In this document: piece after piece, positions 18,755 to 27,471 of the stretch
Layout of the letters: every line of letters begins with the position of its first letter
Position numbering within the stretch: position 1 is the first letter of the stretch
From: Arenibacter hampyeongensis
GTDB taxonomy: Bacteria > Bacteroidota > Bacteroidia > Flavobacteriales > Flavobacteriaceae
NCBI RefSeq assembly: GCF_002909255.1
Contig: NZ_PIOB01000006.1
Location: 224,455 to 288,454 of the forward strand
DNA length: 64,000 bases
Direction: 5' to 3'
Program-made: the position numbers and the translations under genes
The notes under the pieces: model-generated
The model's database searches: none
Seen by the model: the letters and a program-made list of their open reading frames with translations, nothing else
What the model was told of the DNA's origin: nothing

Positions 18755-19267
18755 TTACGAATTCAGATAAAGGGCACTTGCTTTATGCAGGTCCGTTTTA
18801 AAATCTTGTTCAATGGGCAAAAAATATTCAAGTTGCCATTTCTGAGTTTTTTGAGCTGTCTTGTTGGTAGGTCGTGACCAAGGGGGGTAAACACGAAAAC
18901 CACGTTTTCCTGACTTTGTACCGTGTGATACAATTCCTTTTTCAATCAAAATGTTTTTTGGAAAAACAAATTGGCCCAGCTGTGATTCCTCACGGGAAGT
19001 AATTACAACAAGATCTACTTCATCGGATTCTTCTAAGGACGTTGTTTCCCCGTTTTCATTTCTTTTCCAAAGGGTAACGAATTGCCCAATTTTTTTTGGT
19101 GTGATTTTACTTCTTCTCGCTTTAATGTTTAGGGCATTCAATAGAAATGAAGTAGCCTCGTATTCTTTGCTCTCCTTATCCAATACAAAGTTTGATACTT
19201 TTAAGTCACATGGTCCATAGACTTCTTCAATAATAAGGGTGAAATCTGAATTTGATATATTCTTCAT
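18755..19267 (-). CDS. MepB-family protein
   Basis: A 170-residue soluble protein. The central motif ARRSKITPKKIGQFVTLWKR, then QFVFPKNILIEKGI, GKRGFRVYPPW and KTQKWQLEYFLPI, are the conserved blocks of the MepB family, first named from the staphylococcal mepRAB multidrug efflux locus. Function is unknown. No MepA-type MATE pump or MepR regulator is nearby. I chose ATG 19267 over GTG 19273 because the GTG lies in a TAGATTTG promoter-like box (minus strand, 19280-19273). If that box is used, the message would be nearly leaderless. Confidence 0.85.
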   Translation of the reverse strand: MKNISNSDFTLIIEEVYGPCDLKVSNFVLDKESKEYEATSFLLNALNIKARRSKITPKKIGQFVTLWKRNENGETTSLEESDEVDLVVITSREESQLGQFVFPKNILIEKGIVSHGTKSGKRGFRVYPPWSRPTNKTAQKTQKWQLEYFLPIEQDFKTDLHKASALYLNS

Positions 19268-19318
19268 TTCCACAAATCTACTCCAAAATGTAAATAATTA
19301 AGCACTTAATAATCTGTA

Positions 19319-20281
19319 TTAAATTATGTTGTCCGCCAATCTAAGCCTCTCGGCCTCCCAACCATGATCAATATATTCCCAGGTAAAATCATTTCCACTG
19401 ACCTTAATTTTCACAAAGCCTTCCTTGGTATTGTGCCTTCTTCCCTTCCATCCGTTTCCGGCAATGGATCCACCAGTTAAAAAGTGAAATCGGTCATTGA
19501 CGAATCCATATTCTTTCCAGTGAATATGCCCTTGTAAAACCAATTTTAAATTGTGTTTCTCCATTATTTTAAAAACATCCGAAGCATTATTGGCTGTTCT
19601 ACTTCCTTCACCTCCATTTAATTGGGCGTAGGTACATATCATGGGAATGTGGGTAGTGATAACGATGGGCGTAGATTTATCCACTTTTTCAATATCCTGC
19701 TTTAACCATTCCAGTTGTTCTAGATGAAAGAAACCTTTATATCTTTTGTTGTCAGTTACATCCAAGGAATTTAAGGTGATAAAATGCCATCCTTTATGAT
19801 CAAATGAGTAGTAGGTCTTCCCAAAATGCCTTTCCCACATACCATACTTATAATCGGGATGATCTGCAGATTCCGGGCTCTCTTCATATATTGCGAACAA
19901 GTCGTGATTTCCAATACAGTTATGGACCGGCATTTTAAATCCTTTACTCATGTCTTTGTACAACGAAAAAAGTGATTCACTTTGCTCGTAATTTCCACGC
20001 ATGGTATCATAGACAAGGTCTCCACCTGTTATTACAAAGTCGGGGTTCAATTCATTTACCTTATCTATAGCCATTTGAAATCCTTTTGGCGCATTCATTT
20101 CAGGTTTTATATGAATGTCCGTTAAGAAAGCAAATTCAAATGAATCCTCATTTTCTACCTCTACTACCTTATCCTTTGATGGTTGACAGGAAATCTGCGT
20201 GAAGGGTAAAGCCACTGCAGCCAAACCCGATTGAAGCAAGAATTTCCTTCTACTATCCATTTTATTTTTCTTTTCCTCCAT
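19319..20281 (-). CDS. secreted calcineurin-like metallophosphoesterase
   Basis: A 320-residue protein with a twin-arginine-type N-terminus (DSRRKFLLQSGLAAVALPF) that continues to a cysteine in TQISCQ, so it may be a Tat-exported lipoprotein. All metal-binding motifs are visible: TDIHIKPE (D-x-H), TGGDLVYD (GD), IGNHDLF (GNHD), ITTHIPM (H) and QGHIHWKEYG (GHxH). Family members hydrolyse phosphomono- or diesters with two metal ions. It is the last gene of a four-gene minus-strand run and starts 4 bases after the glycosidase-like gene stop, suggesting coupled translation and a role with that gene's substrate. Confidence 0.88.
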   Translation of the reverse strand: MEEKKNKMDSRRKFLLQSGLAAVALPFTQISCQPSKDKVVEVENEDSFEFAFLTDIHIKPEMNAPKGFQMAIDKVNELNPDFVITGGDLVYDTMRGNYEQSESLFSLYKDMSKGFKMPVHNCIGNHDLFAIYEESPESADHPDYKYGMWERHFGKTYYSFDHKGWHFITLNSLDVTDNKRYKGFFHLEQLEWLKQDIEKVDKSTPIVITTHIPMICTYAQLNGGEGSRTANNASDVFKIMEKHNLKLVLQGHIHWKEYGFVNDRFHFLTGGSIAGNGWKGRRHNTKEGFVKIKVSGNDFTWEYIDHGWEAERLRLADNII

Positions 20282-20284
20282 GAC

Positions 20285-22729
20285 TTACTGTTTTATTAAT
20301 TCGTCTTGGTTAATTATCCATATTTCTGAGACCTGAGACCCCCGTTCTCCTTCACCACAGGTCCATTCCAGCTCCAGAACACCATCCTGTAATGCTGCTG
20401 TTGGAATTTTAAATTCATAAATAGGTTGTACTCCGGTCGTAATAAAGTCGTGCACAAGTGTATTCTCCGCCGTCAATTTTATTTTTGAACGGAAACGGCC
20501 CGTATATGCCACTTTAATGACATAGGCACCATTGGGGTCCAAATCTTTATAGACCATCTTCAGGGGCTCATCATATAATGTGGTTACCTGATTCATCCAG
20601 GATAATGGTGTTGTATGTCCGTCAAATCCTATAGCCGTAATTTCGTGTACCCATTCCTCTCCTTTTAGACCAACCCCAAAACTGACCCTAGGAGATTTTA
20701 GACCTCCGGGGTCCTCTGCATAACTATGATTGGAAACTACCCGGTTCCAACTCCTAGGTGATCCAAAATTGTCATAATACCCTCCGGGACCGGGATTGTT
20801 CCTTGCCAATAATTGGTTTATAGCTACCAATTTTTCATGTTCGGTTCCATTTTTTTCAATAATTTCAAGTTGATCTATCAACCACATGCCATCATTCAAT
20901 GGAACATCTATATTGTCAATAAAATTACCACGGCCACCTGCTGCAAAATGTTTCTCCACTGTCAATTGGGCACCAATACTTGCAAACAAATCATCGGCCA
21001 AGGCAAGGCATCTATTTTTCCATTCGGTCATAACGGGTTCCTTTTTTGCCTTATACAATATTTCCTTGGCTTCTTCCATAACCTTAATTGGGCCCAAACC
21101 TTTTGCTTTAGACAATATTTCTCGAGCTTGCTGTTCCAATTCGGTCTCATAAATTAATCTTCTATATTGGTAAGCATCAAAATAGGCTCTAATAAGTCCC
21201 ATTTGAAATCGGAAATTACCTAGGACCTCCTTGGAAGCCTGTTTTTCCAAATTTTGCCACTGTTGCAAGCTTGTAATTACACCATCGTTGTTAAGAAGAG
21301 GACCCCGTAAATTGTTTTCCAAGGCCATTAATCCTTGGGATACGGTTTCGGTATATTTGGCTCCTATAAAATAGCGTGCATAATCACGCAAGGTTTCCAT
21401 AACCGGGGTTTCTGGATCCCAATCCTGATCGCTCCAAACTATCTTATTTACATCGTCGTTGGTGCCTTCAGAATAACTAATGCTTCCCTGTGCATATTGG
21501 TCAAAGGCATTATGAATTAATTTCTGGTCTTGCGGCCGTGGGTTGATAGATTCTCTCCCCAAGGTTATGGCATAAGCCAAATCCCAATGGGGAATTGGGT
21601 ATTGACTGCTTAAATTATGGGTGATATCTGGATATCGCCTTATAGGAATACCCGGATTAATGCGTTCCGTGATTTCTTTTATGGGAGTTTTTATCCACGG
21701 ACCAAAGACAACCCCTCCAAGCCAAGAGTACTCTTTGTTAATATGCCCATAAAAAGCATCGAACCAGGCTTTGGTAGGTCTAAAAACCTGTGGGGAAACC
21801 CATATTTTGGCGTTAGGATGATATTCACGCAGCAGATTTGCTTCTATCTTCAGCCAATTAAACAATTCATCCGGTTCCAAATCCCCGGGATCTCCCCCTG
21901 GAACAAATAGGGCATCCAAACGGGGAATGGCTTTAAATACCTGACGTCGCTCTTCAATCTCCACTTTTAGAGAATCTGGATCGGTATAGTCCGAACCCAT
22001 ATTGGGATACCACATCCAAACATCCATACCATAGCGATCACATATCTTTGATTGCTCCGCAATCATTTGGATGGCAGGGATCTTCATATGAACGTTTGTG
22101 AAATCATCATCGGTACGTGGAGGCATTATTTCAATGCTATTGGCACCGAAAATGGCCATATCACGGATGTAGTCGTCAAATTGCTGAACAGAAAATGCAT
22201 CATAAGCATTGGTTTTAGGTCTGTAACCCATTTGGTGGCCCCGGATAGAAAATTTAGGGGTGGACGATATGTTTACAACTTCAGGCAGTAAAATCTGCCC
22301 CGGATACATTTCCAATTTCCTCAAAAGTTTGCCAATTCCATATAATACTCCCCTTGAATCGTGGCCTACTACCAGGACCACATTAGCTTTGGGCAGGACT
22401 GCTATTTTATATCCCTCCTTATTGGTTGCGGGCATGGTTCCCAGGAGTTGTTGATATTCAATTGGGAATTTCTTTAATCCCTCCTCAAGTCCAATAACTA
22501 TAAGGTTTTGTGATTGCCTAGAAAATTTGTTTTCCCTTCTCAATACAATTCCACTCCTTTTTTCTATTTCTTCCTTTAGTACGGATATGGCATTGATAAC
22601 CAGGGGATCTTTTTTCTCGAGGCAGATAATTTTGGATTTACTCATATCTATCATTTGCCCAAAGAGCGTAGATGATAAAAGCCCGAGAAAACATAGTGAA
22701 ATCAAAAATCGTTTAAAGATTATATTCAT
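20285..22729 (-). CDS. secreted glycoside hydrolase-like protein (GH20/GH67-type architecture)
   Basis: An 814-residue protein with a signal peptide (cleavage near SSTLFGQ, residue 25). The region to about 150 looks like the GH20 domain 2 / GH67 N-terminal fold: VLKEEIEKRSG, then a GHDSRGVLYGIGKLLR motif. A TIM-barrel-like domain follows (about 160-480) with FGANSIEIMPP, DRYGMDVWMWYPN and VPGGDPGDLEPDEL. A helical domain and a C-terminal beta-sandwich (about 730-814) end the protein. It resembles alpha-glucuronidase or hexosaminidase relatives, but I cannot identify catalytic residues with confidence. Candidates are the acidic pairs in GGDPGD (about 255) and SYSEGTND (about 425). The operon context suggests a sugar-acid-releasing enzyme. 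Confidence 0.55.
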   Translation of the reverse strand: MNIIFKRFLISLCFLGLLSSTLFGQMIDMSKSKIICLEKKDPLVINAISVLKEEIEKRSGIVLRRENKFSRQSQNLIVIGLEEGLKKFPIEYQQLLGTMPATNKEGYKIAVLPKANVVLVVGHDSRGVLYGIGKLLRKLEMYPGQILLPEVVNISSTPKFSIRGHQMGYRPKTNAYDAFSVQQFDDYIRDMAIFGANSIEIMPPRTDDDFTNVHMKIPAIQMIAEQSKICDRYGMDVWMWYPNMGSDYTDPDSLKVEIEERRQVFKAIPRLDALFVPGGDPGDLEPDELFNWLKIEANLLREYHPNAKIWVSPQVFRPTKAWFDAFYGHINKEYSWLGGVVFGPWIKTPIKEITERINPGIPIRRYPDITHNLSSQYPIPHWDLAYAITLGRESINPRPQDQKLIHNAFDQYAQGSISYSEGTNDDVNKIVWSDQDWDPETPVMETLRDYARYFIGAKYTETVSQGLMALENNLRGPLLNNDGVITSLQQWQNLEKQASKEVLGNFRFQMGLIRAYFDAYQYRRLIYETELEQQAREILSKAKGLGPIKVMEEAKEILYKAKKEPVMTEWKNRCLALADDLFASIGAQLTVEKHFAAGGRGNFIDNIDVPLNDGMWLIDQLEIIEKNGTEHEKLVAINQLLARNNPGPGGYYDNFGSPRSWNRVVSNHSYAEDPGGLKSPRVSFGVGLKGEEWVHEITAIGFDGHTTPLSWMNQVTTLYDEPLKMVYKDLDPNGAYVIKVAYTGRFRSKIKLTAENTLVHDFITTGVQPIYEFKIPTAALQDGVLELEWTCGEGERGSQVSEIWIINQDELIKQ

Positions 22730-22786
22730 ATAAATTATATTAATTCACTCATTACGAACTTATTTAATATTGGCAATCATCATTGC

Positions 22787-23599
22787 TCATATAGCCAATT
22801 CGTTATCCTCTGACAGGTTCCTGCCATCTCCCACGGCATCTTTTATAGTATTCATATCTTCGGAAAGTTTTTGACTAAAAAGTCGAAGATCGGAACTGTG
22901 CAGTACAATATTAGCTCCTTCCATAATCCATTTAATCTGGTAATTTGGGTGGGCGGGAAAATGTATACCGGCAGCAATACCTTTACTCCTTGCTTTAAGT
23001 ATGATCTCCTTAACCGTCCTTTCAAAATCCGGATGATCGTATTGTTCCGGTAACCCCATATTTATGGAAAGATCATGTGGACCTATCACTATCCCGTCCA
23101 ATCCAGGAACACTAAGAAGTTCATCCAATCGCTCGACCGCAATAGTACTCTCAATGTTTATTATACACAAACTGTCCTGGTTGAACTGCTCCAGATAGCT
23201 CTTCATTTCAACCGATAATTTTTCCTTTCCACTAAGTACATTTTGTAATCGCTCTCCTTTCAAAGGCCTGTATTTAGTTGCTCCCACCATTTGCTGTACT
23301 TGGGGTACACTCTCAATATAAGGCGCCAAGACACCTACCGCACCGGCATCCTTGGCCATACACGCGGCATAAGGGTCAGGACTGGGAATACGGACAATAG
23401 GGGACAAACCCTGAGCCGTATACACCTGGCACAGAAAAGTGAGTTCCGTTCTGTCCAAAGGAATATGTTCCGTATCCAAAAAAACAAAATCCAATCCACT
23501 GCCCTTTACGACCTTGGACCAAATAGGAGAGGTAGAAAGAATACAGGTACCGTAGATATTTTGGTTATCGCGCAATTTCTGTTTAAGGCTGTTTGGCAT
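22787..23599 (-). CDS. HpcH/HpaI-family aldolase
   Basis: A 270-residue TIM-barrel class II aldolase. LDTEHIPLDRTEL gives the conserved histidine (about 44), VRIPSPDPYAACMAKDAGA the conserved arginine, and IINIESTIAVERLDEL plus GIVIGPHDLSINMGL the metal-binding glutamate and aspartate. Relatives such as HpaI and GarL split 2-keto-3-deoxy acids into pyruvate and an aldehyde (for GarL, tartronate semialdehyde). It is cytoplasmic. It lies between the hydroxyacid dehydrogenase and the glycosidase-like gene on the same strand (gaps of 38 and 57 bases). With the dehydrogenase and the glycerate kinase at 26310 it fits a sugar-acid route ending in 2-phosphoglycerate. Confidence 0.88.
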   Translation of the reverse strand: MPNSLKQKLRDNQNIYGTCILSTSPIWSKVVKGSGLDFVFLDTEHIPLDRTELTFLCQVYTAQGLSPIVRIPSPDPYAACMAKDAGAVGVLAPYIESVPQVQQMVGATKYRPLKGERLQNVLSGKEKLSVEMKSYLEQFNQDSLCIINIESTIAVERLDELLSVPGLDGIVIGPHDLSINMGLPEQYDHPDFERTVKEIILKARSKGIAAGIHFPAHPNYQIKWIMEGANIVLHSSDLRLFSQKLSEDMNTIKDAVGDGRNLSEDNELAI

Positions 23600-23637
23600 A
23601 AGTTGTTATTTAGTGTATACTCTAAATGCGAATCATA

Positions 23638-24603
23638 TTAATTATTCACCACATTAATGGGTTTGCCTTTTAAAAAAGCTTCCAAATTTTCCAGGGCCGT
23701 AATCAACAATCTACTTCTGGATTCTTTTGGAGCCCAAGCGATGTGCGGTGTTATAATACAGTTTTCTGCTTTTAGCAACTCATTGTCCTTATCTATAGGT
23801 TCTTTGGAAACCACATCTAACGCTGCGCCGGCAATCTTGCCTGAATTCAAGGCCTCTTTTAGATCCTTTTCCACTATTAACTGTCCCCTTGAGGTATTTA
23901 TGATCATGGCCCCGTCTTTCATTTTGGAAATGTTGGACGCGTTAATAATACCTTTGGTTTCCGGGGTAAGAGGGCAGTGTAGACTAATTACATCCGAGTT
24001 TCCCAAAAGTTCATCCATATCCACCTGTTTACAGGTGCTGGTCTCCAGTTCTGGCTTCATACTGCTACCTGCTGTCATAATATTCATCCCAAATGCTTGG
24101 GCCAATTTGGCTGTAGCCCGACCAATTCTCCCAAAACCTACAATTCCCATAGTTTTGCCGTCCAATTCTATGAGAGGATAGTTCCAGAAGCAAAAGTCCT
24201 TGCTTTTAGACCATGCTCCCCGTTTTACGGCGCGATTGTGTTCTCCTACATGATGACACATTTCCAAGAGCAAGGCCATTGTCATTTGTGCCACGGCCGT
24301 GGTTCCGTAGCTGGGCACGTTGGTAACTGCTATGCCCAATTCTTTGGCAGCAACAACATCAACTACATTGAACCCTGTAGCCAACACACCAATATATTTT
24401 AGCGCCGGGGCCTTTTTCAATACTTCCTTGGGCAGTGGTGTCTTGTTGGTGAAAATAATCTCTGCTTTGTCTATGGCTTCAATAATTTTATCATTGTCAT
24501 ATTCGGTTCTGTCGTGTACCGTAAGTTCTCCTATGTCCTTTAATTTCTCCCAACTCAGATCGCCAGGGTTTAAAGTATATCCATCCAAAATAACAATTTT
24601 CAT
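23638..24603 (-). CDS. D-2-hydroxyacid dehydrogenase
   Basis: A 321-residue NAD(P)-dependent enzyme started at ATG 24603 (the alternative two codons upstream is TTG). The nucleotide-binding motif is GIVGFGRIGRATAKLA (about 145-160). Catalytic residues are Arg in INTSRGQLIVE, Glu in VVSKEPID and His in ITPHIAWAPKESR. The family includes hydroxypyruvate/glycerate dehydrogenases; a GHWK-like pattern here is PHIAWA. It probably reduces a 2-oxo acid such as hydroxypyruvate or, less typically, an aldolase-derived product to D-glycerate. It is first in the minus-strand operon, whose promoter lies just upstream. Confidence 0.87.
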   Translation of the reverse strand: MKIVILDGYTLNPGDLSWEKLKDIGELTVHDRTEYDNDKIIEAIDKAEIIFTNKTPLPKEVLKKAPALKYIGVLATGFNVVDVVAAKELGIAVTNVPSYGTTAVAQMTMALLLEMCHHVGEHNRAVKRGAWSKSKDFCFWNYPLIELDGKTMGIVGFGRIGRATAKLAQAFGMNIMTAGSSMKPELETSTCKQVDMDELLGNSDVISLHCPLTPETKGIINASNISKMKDGAMIINTSRGQLIVEKDLKEALNSGKIAGAALDVVSKEPIDKDNELLKAENCIITPHIAWAPKESRSRLLITALENLEAFLKGKPINVVNN

Positions 24604-25291
24604 ATTCAAAATTTATTTACACCCTAATTGGTTATTAGAATTACACTAAGCTGAAATCACTGTCGTTTTTAAAAATAATATATTCAATGGAATTAGCCTT
24701 GTTTTTCATCGGGACACTACATTCAATATTTAAATGTTAAAATTAATTAAATAAAAGCAAAGTACTGAATTACAATATCTTATAAAATAAATATTAAAGA
24801 ATTAATATTATTTGAGATCAGCACTTGTCTAGACCAAAGAACTATAATTTTCCAACTAACAATTGAAAATTTAGAATCCAATCCATCTGCTTCTACAAGT
24901 CATTTTTGTTCCTTCTTTTTCATCATTAATTAAAATAACCTAGTTCGATCCCTACTGGAGCACAAGGTGCTCCTTACAAATATAGCTTATATCAGATGCG
25001 TATTATAGCCTATATTTTATCGAATACAGATTATATTTTGACAATCAAAACATAAATAACTTCTTTACAATGCTTTCAACCTATATACTACTACCTCAGG
25101 TGGATAATTTGCACAATCCGTTAAGAAGTTCCAATTATTATTGGGAAGTTGATGAAAGTGAACAACGCAAATATTCAAATTAATTAGAAAGTAATTGGGG
25201 GTTTAGAGGATTTGAATGTTTTTTCTAATCTGTTTTTATGATATTAGGGGAATAATTAAAACCATATAATCAACTTAAAATCCTATGTTCT
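24604..25291. other. 688-base divergent intergenic region
   Basis: This very AT-rich stretch lies between the two arms of the catabolic region and must hold both promoters. The only clear structure is a perfect inverted repeat GGAGCAC-AAG-GTGCTCC at 24957-24973. It is not followed by a T-run, so it is more like an operator than a terminator. No gene is seen, and no regulator gene lies in the catabolic region. Confidence 0.5.
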
Positions 25292-26110
25292 ATGAAAAAG
25301 GTACTTATTTACATGTTTTTGTGGGTTTTGCCCATATGCGCTCATGGTCAAGTCACAGAGTACAAGACATTGGAAGATGTCTATTACTATGACACTCAAA
25401 CTGAAGGTCAAACGGATTATATGAAACAGAAGTGTCTTATGGATGTCTACTACCAGGAAAGTAAAGCAAAGGTACCTGTGGTGGTTTGGTTTCATGGCGG
25501 AGGGTTAACAGCTGGCCAAAAGGAAATTCCATTAGCCCTTAAGAATAAAGGATTTTGCGTGATAGGAGTGGGGTATAGGCTTTCTCCCAATGTAAAAGCC
25601 GAAACCTGTATAGCGGATGCAACGGCGGCCATAGCTTGGGTATTTAAAAATATAGATCGCTATAATGGCGACATAAATCAGGTTTTTGTTTCTGGCCATT
25701 CGGCAGGCGGGTACTTGGCCTTAATGTCCGTCATGGACAAAAGTTGGCTAAAGAAATACAATATTGATTCCGATAGGGTGGCTGGCCTAGTTCCTTTTAG
25801 TGGTCATACCATAACCCATTTTACAATAAGAAAAGAACAAGGTATACCCGGAGAGCAGCCTATAATAGATAAATGGGCACCATTATTCCATGTACGTAAA
25901 ATGGCACCTCCAACATTGCTGATCACAGGGGACCGTGAAAAAGAGATGCTGGGCCGTTATGAAGAGAATGCCTATTTCCATAGAATGATGAAGGTTGTTG
26001 GACACCAAGATATTACTCTTTATGAAATGGACGGCTATGGACACAATATGACCGAACCGGCCTTTCCCTTGTTGGTGGATTTTGTAAGTTTAAGATCCAG
26101 GGCGGACTAG
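25292..26110 (+). CDS. secreted alpha/beta hydrolase (carboxylesterase type)
   Basis: A 272-residue protein with a signal peptide ending CAHGQ (about residue 20). The oxyanion motif is WFHGGGLTAGQ, the nucleophile elbow VSGHSAGGYLA (Ser near 138), the acid in LLITGDREKEM and the histidine in GYGHNMTEP. HGGG plus GHSAGG places it in the hormone-sensitive-lipase/BD-FAE-like esterases, which often deacylate plant or algal polysaccharides. It is the first gene of the plus-strand arm, 199 bases before glycerate kinase, which has its own -7 box. Confidence 0.85.
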   Translation: MKKVLIYMFLWVLPICAHGQVTEYKTLEDVYYYDTQTEGQTDYMKQKCLMDVYYQESKAKVPVVVWFHGGGLTAGQKEIPLALKNKGFCVIGVGYRLSPNVKAETCIADATAAIAWVFKNIDRYNGDINQVFVSGHSAGGYLALMSVMDKSWLKKYNIDSDRVAGLVPFSGHTITHFTIRKEQGIPGEQPIIDKWAPLFHVRKMAPPTLLITGDREKEMLGRYEENAYFHRMMKVVGHQDITLYEMDGYGHNMTEPAFPLLVDFVSLRSRAD

Positions 26111-26256
26111 ATGGATTTAGCATTTCTGGAATTTTGTGCATGGATTATTTGTAACAAACATCCAAAGGGTTGGCTTATTGGAAGCAAACTTTATAATGGT
26201 CAATATATAATATGTATCAGGTGAAATTTAGGCTATAAAACCCGTGTCATATACGC

Positions 26257-26264
26257 TATATTTG
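26257..26264 (+). promoter_or_regulatory. -7 promoter element of the glycerate kinase operon
   Basis: TATATTTG at 26257-26264 is a full match to TAnnTTTG. Transcription would begin near 26271, about 40 bases before the ATG at 26310. No TTTG is found 17-23 bases upstream, so the promoter may need an activator. Confidence 0.5.
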
Positions 26265-26309
26265 TAAAGCGAGCAGCAAATTTATTAAAAATATCAAACT
26301 GAAGATATA

Positions 26310-27449
26310 ATGAATATCGTAATTGCCCCGGATTCTTTTAAGGAATGTTTATCTGCCAGAGAAGTGGCGGCTAACATTGCCATAGGGGTGCGAAAAGTAA
26401 TGCCGGCCGCCAAAATCCATGAAATCCCGATTTCCGATGGTGGGGAAGGGGTGTTGGAAGCAATTTTGACAGGTGCGGGAGGAACAAGGGTTTCCGTTTC
26501 AGTAAGGGACCCCCTTATGCGAAAAATTCTGGCTGAATACGGGATTTTGAAAGATAAGAAAACTGCGGTCATTGAGATGGCCAAAGCCACCGGATTGGAA
26601 TTGCTAAAAGAAGATGAAAAAAACCCCTTAATAACTTCCACTTATGGTACTGGGCAATTAATAAAGGATGCACTGGAAAGTGGATGTAATAAAATTATTA
26701 TTGGTATAGGAGGAAGTGCCACCAATGATGGGGGAGCAGGTATGATTAGGGCTTTGGGTGCAAAGTTTTTGAATGATAAAGGTGAGGAGATTAAAGACGG
26801 AGGAGGCAGCCTAAATGAGTTACACACAATTGATTTATCCAATTTTGACAAAAGAATTCAATATTGTGAGGTGATCGTTGCCTGTGATGTTTCCAATCCC
26901 TTAACCGGTTTAAACGGTGCTTCCATGGTATATGGGGGTCAAAAAGGGGGAAATAGTGAGGACTTGGAATTATTGGATAGTAATCTGGCCCATTATGCCC
27001 AAATAATTAAGGCCACGGTGGGTATAGATATCTCTGACATTCCCGGATCAGGAGCCGCTGGAGGTACCGGTGGGGGACTTATGGCTTTTTTGAAGGGCCA
27101 TTTGGTAAAGGGGATAGGATTAATTTTGGAAACTCTAAGAATTGAGGAATATATAAAACAGGCCGATCTAGTGTTCACGGGAGAAGGTAAAATTGATGAT
27201 CAAACCTTGCAAGGCAAAACGATTTCAGGGATAGCGAAGATGGCAAAAAAATATGATGTTCCCGTAATTGTGATTACTGGAAAAATTGGGGATAATATAG
27301 ACGGTATTTACAACATTGGAGTAAGCGCAGTATATTCCATTGTTAATCAGCCTATGGAATTAAAGCAAGCCATTGGGCAGGCTCCAAAGCTTATTCAGGA
27401 TTGTGCCAAAAATATAATGTCCACCATTATTTGTTTCAATAAATCCTGA
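26310..27449 (+). CDS. glycerate kinase (GarK/GlxK family)
   Basis: A 379-residue enzyme that phosphorylates D-glycerate, in this family usually to 2-phosphoglycerate, feeding glycolysis. The opening MNIVIAPDSFKECLSAREVA, the block PISDGGEGVLEAIL, the GIGGSATNDGGAGM loop (near 130) and DLVFTGEGKIDDQTLQGK (near 290) are all family signatures. The length is normal. It heads a plus-strand run with the Tm-1-like, PEP-hydrolase-like, cupin and large lipoprotein genes. With the aldolase and dehydrogenase genes on the other strand it would finish a sugar-acid pathway. Confidence 0.94.
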   Translation: MNIVIAPDSFKECLSAREVAANIAIGVRKVMPAAKIHEIPISDGGEGVLEAILTGAGGTRVSVSVRDPLMRKILAEYGILKDKKTAVIEMAKATGLELLKEDEKNPLITSTYGTGQLIKDALESGCNKIIIGIGGSATNDGGAGMIRALGAKFLNDKGEEIKDGGGSLNELHTIDLSNFDKRIQYCEVIVACDVSNPLTGLNGASMVYGGQKGGNSEDLELLDSNLAHYAQIIKATVGIDISDIPGSGAAGGTGGGLMAFLKGHLVKGIGLILETLRIEEYIKQADLVFTGEGKIDDQTLQGKTISGIAKMAKKYDVPVIVITGKIGDNIDGIYNIGVSAVYSIVNQPMELKQAIGQAPKLIQDCAKNIMSTIICFNKS

Positions 27450-27471
27450 GCCATATACACAAGAAATAGGA

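Noticed and set aside
24941..24966. TTCGATC followed by a C-rich stretch, resembling a tRNA T-arm or att site
   Set aside because: The flanking bases do not form a T-stem, and no anticodon or acceptor arm is found upstream.
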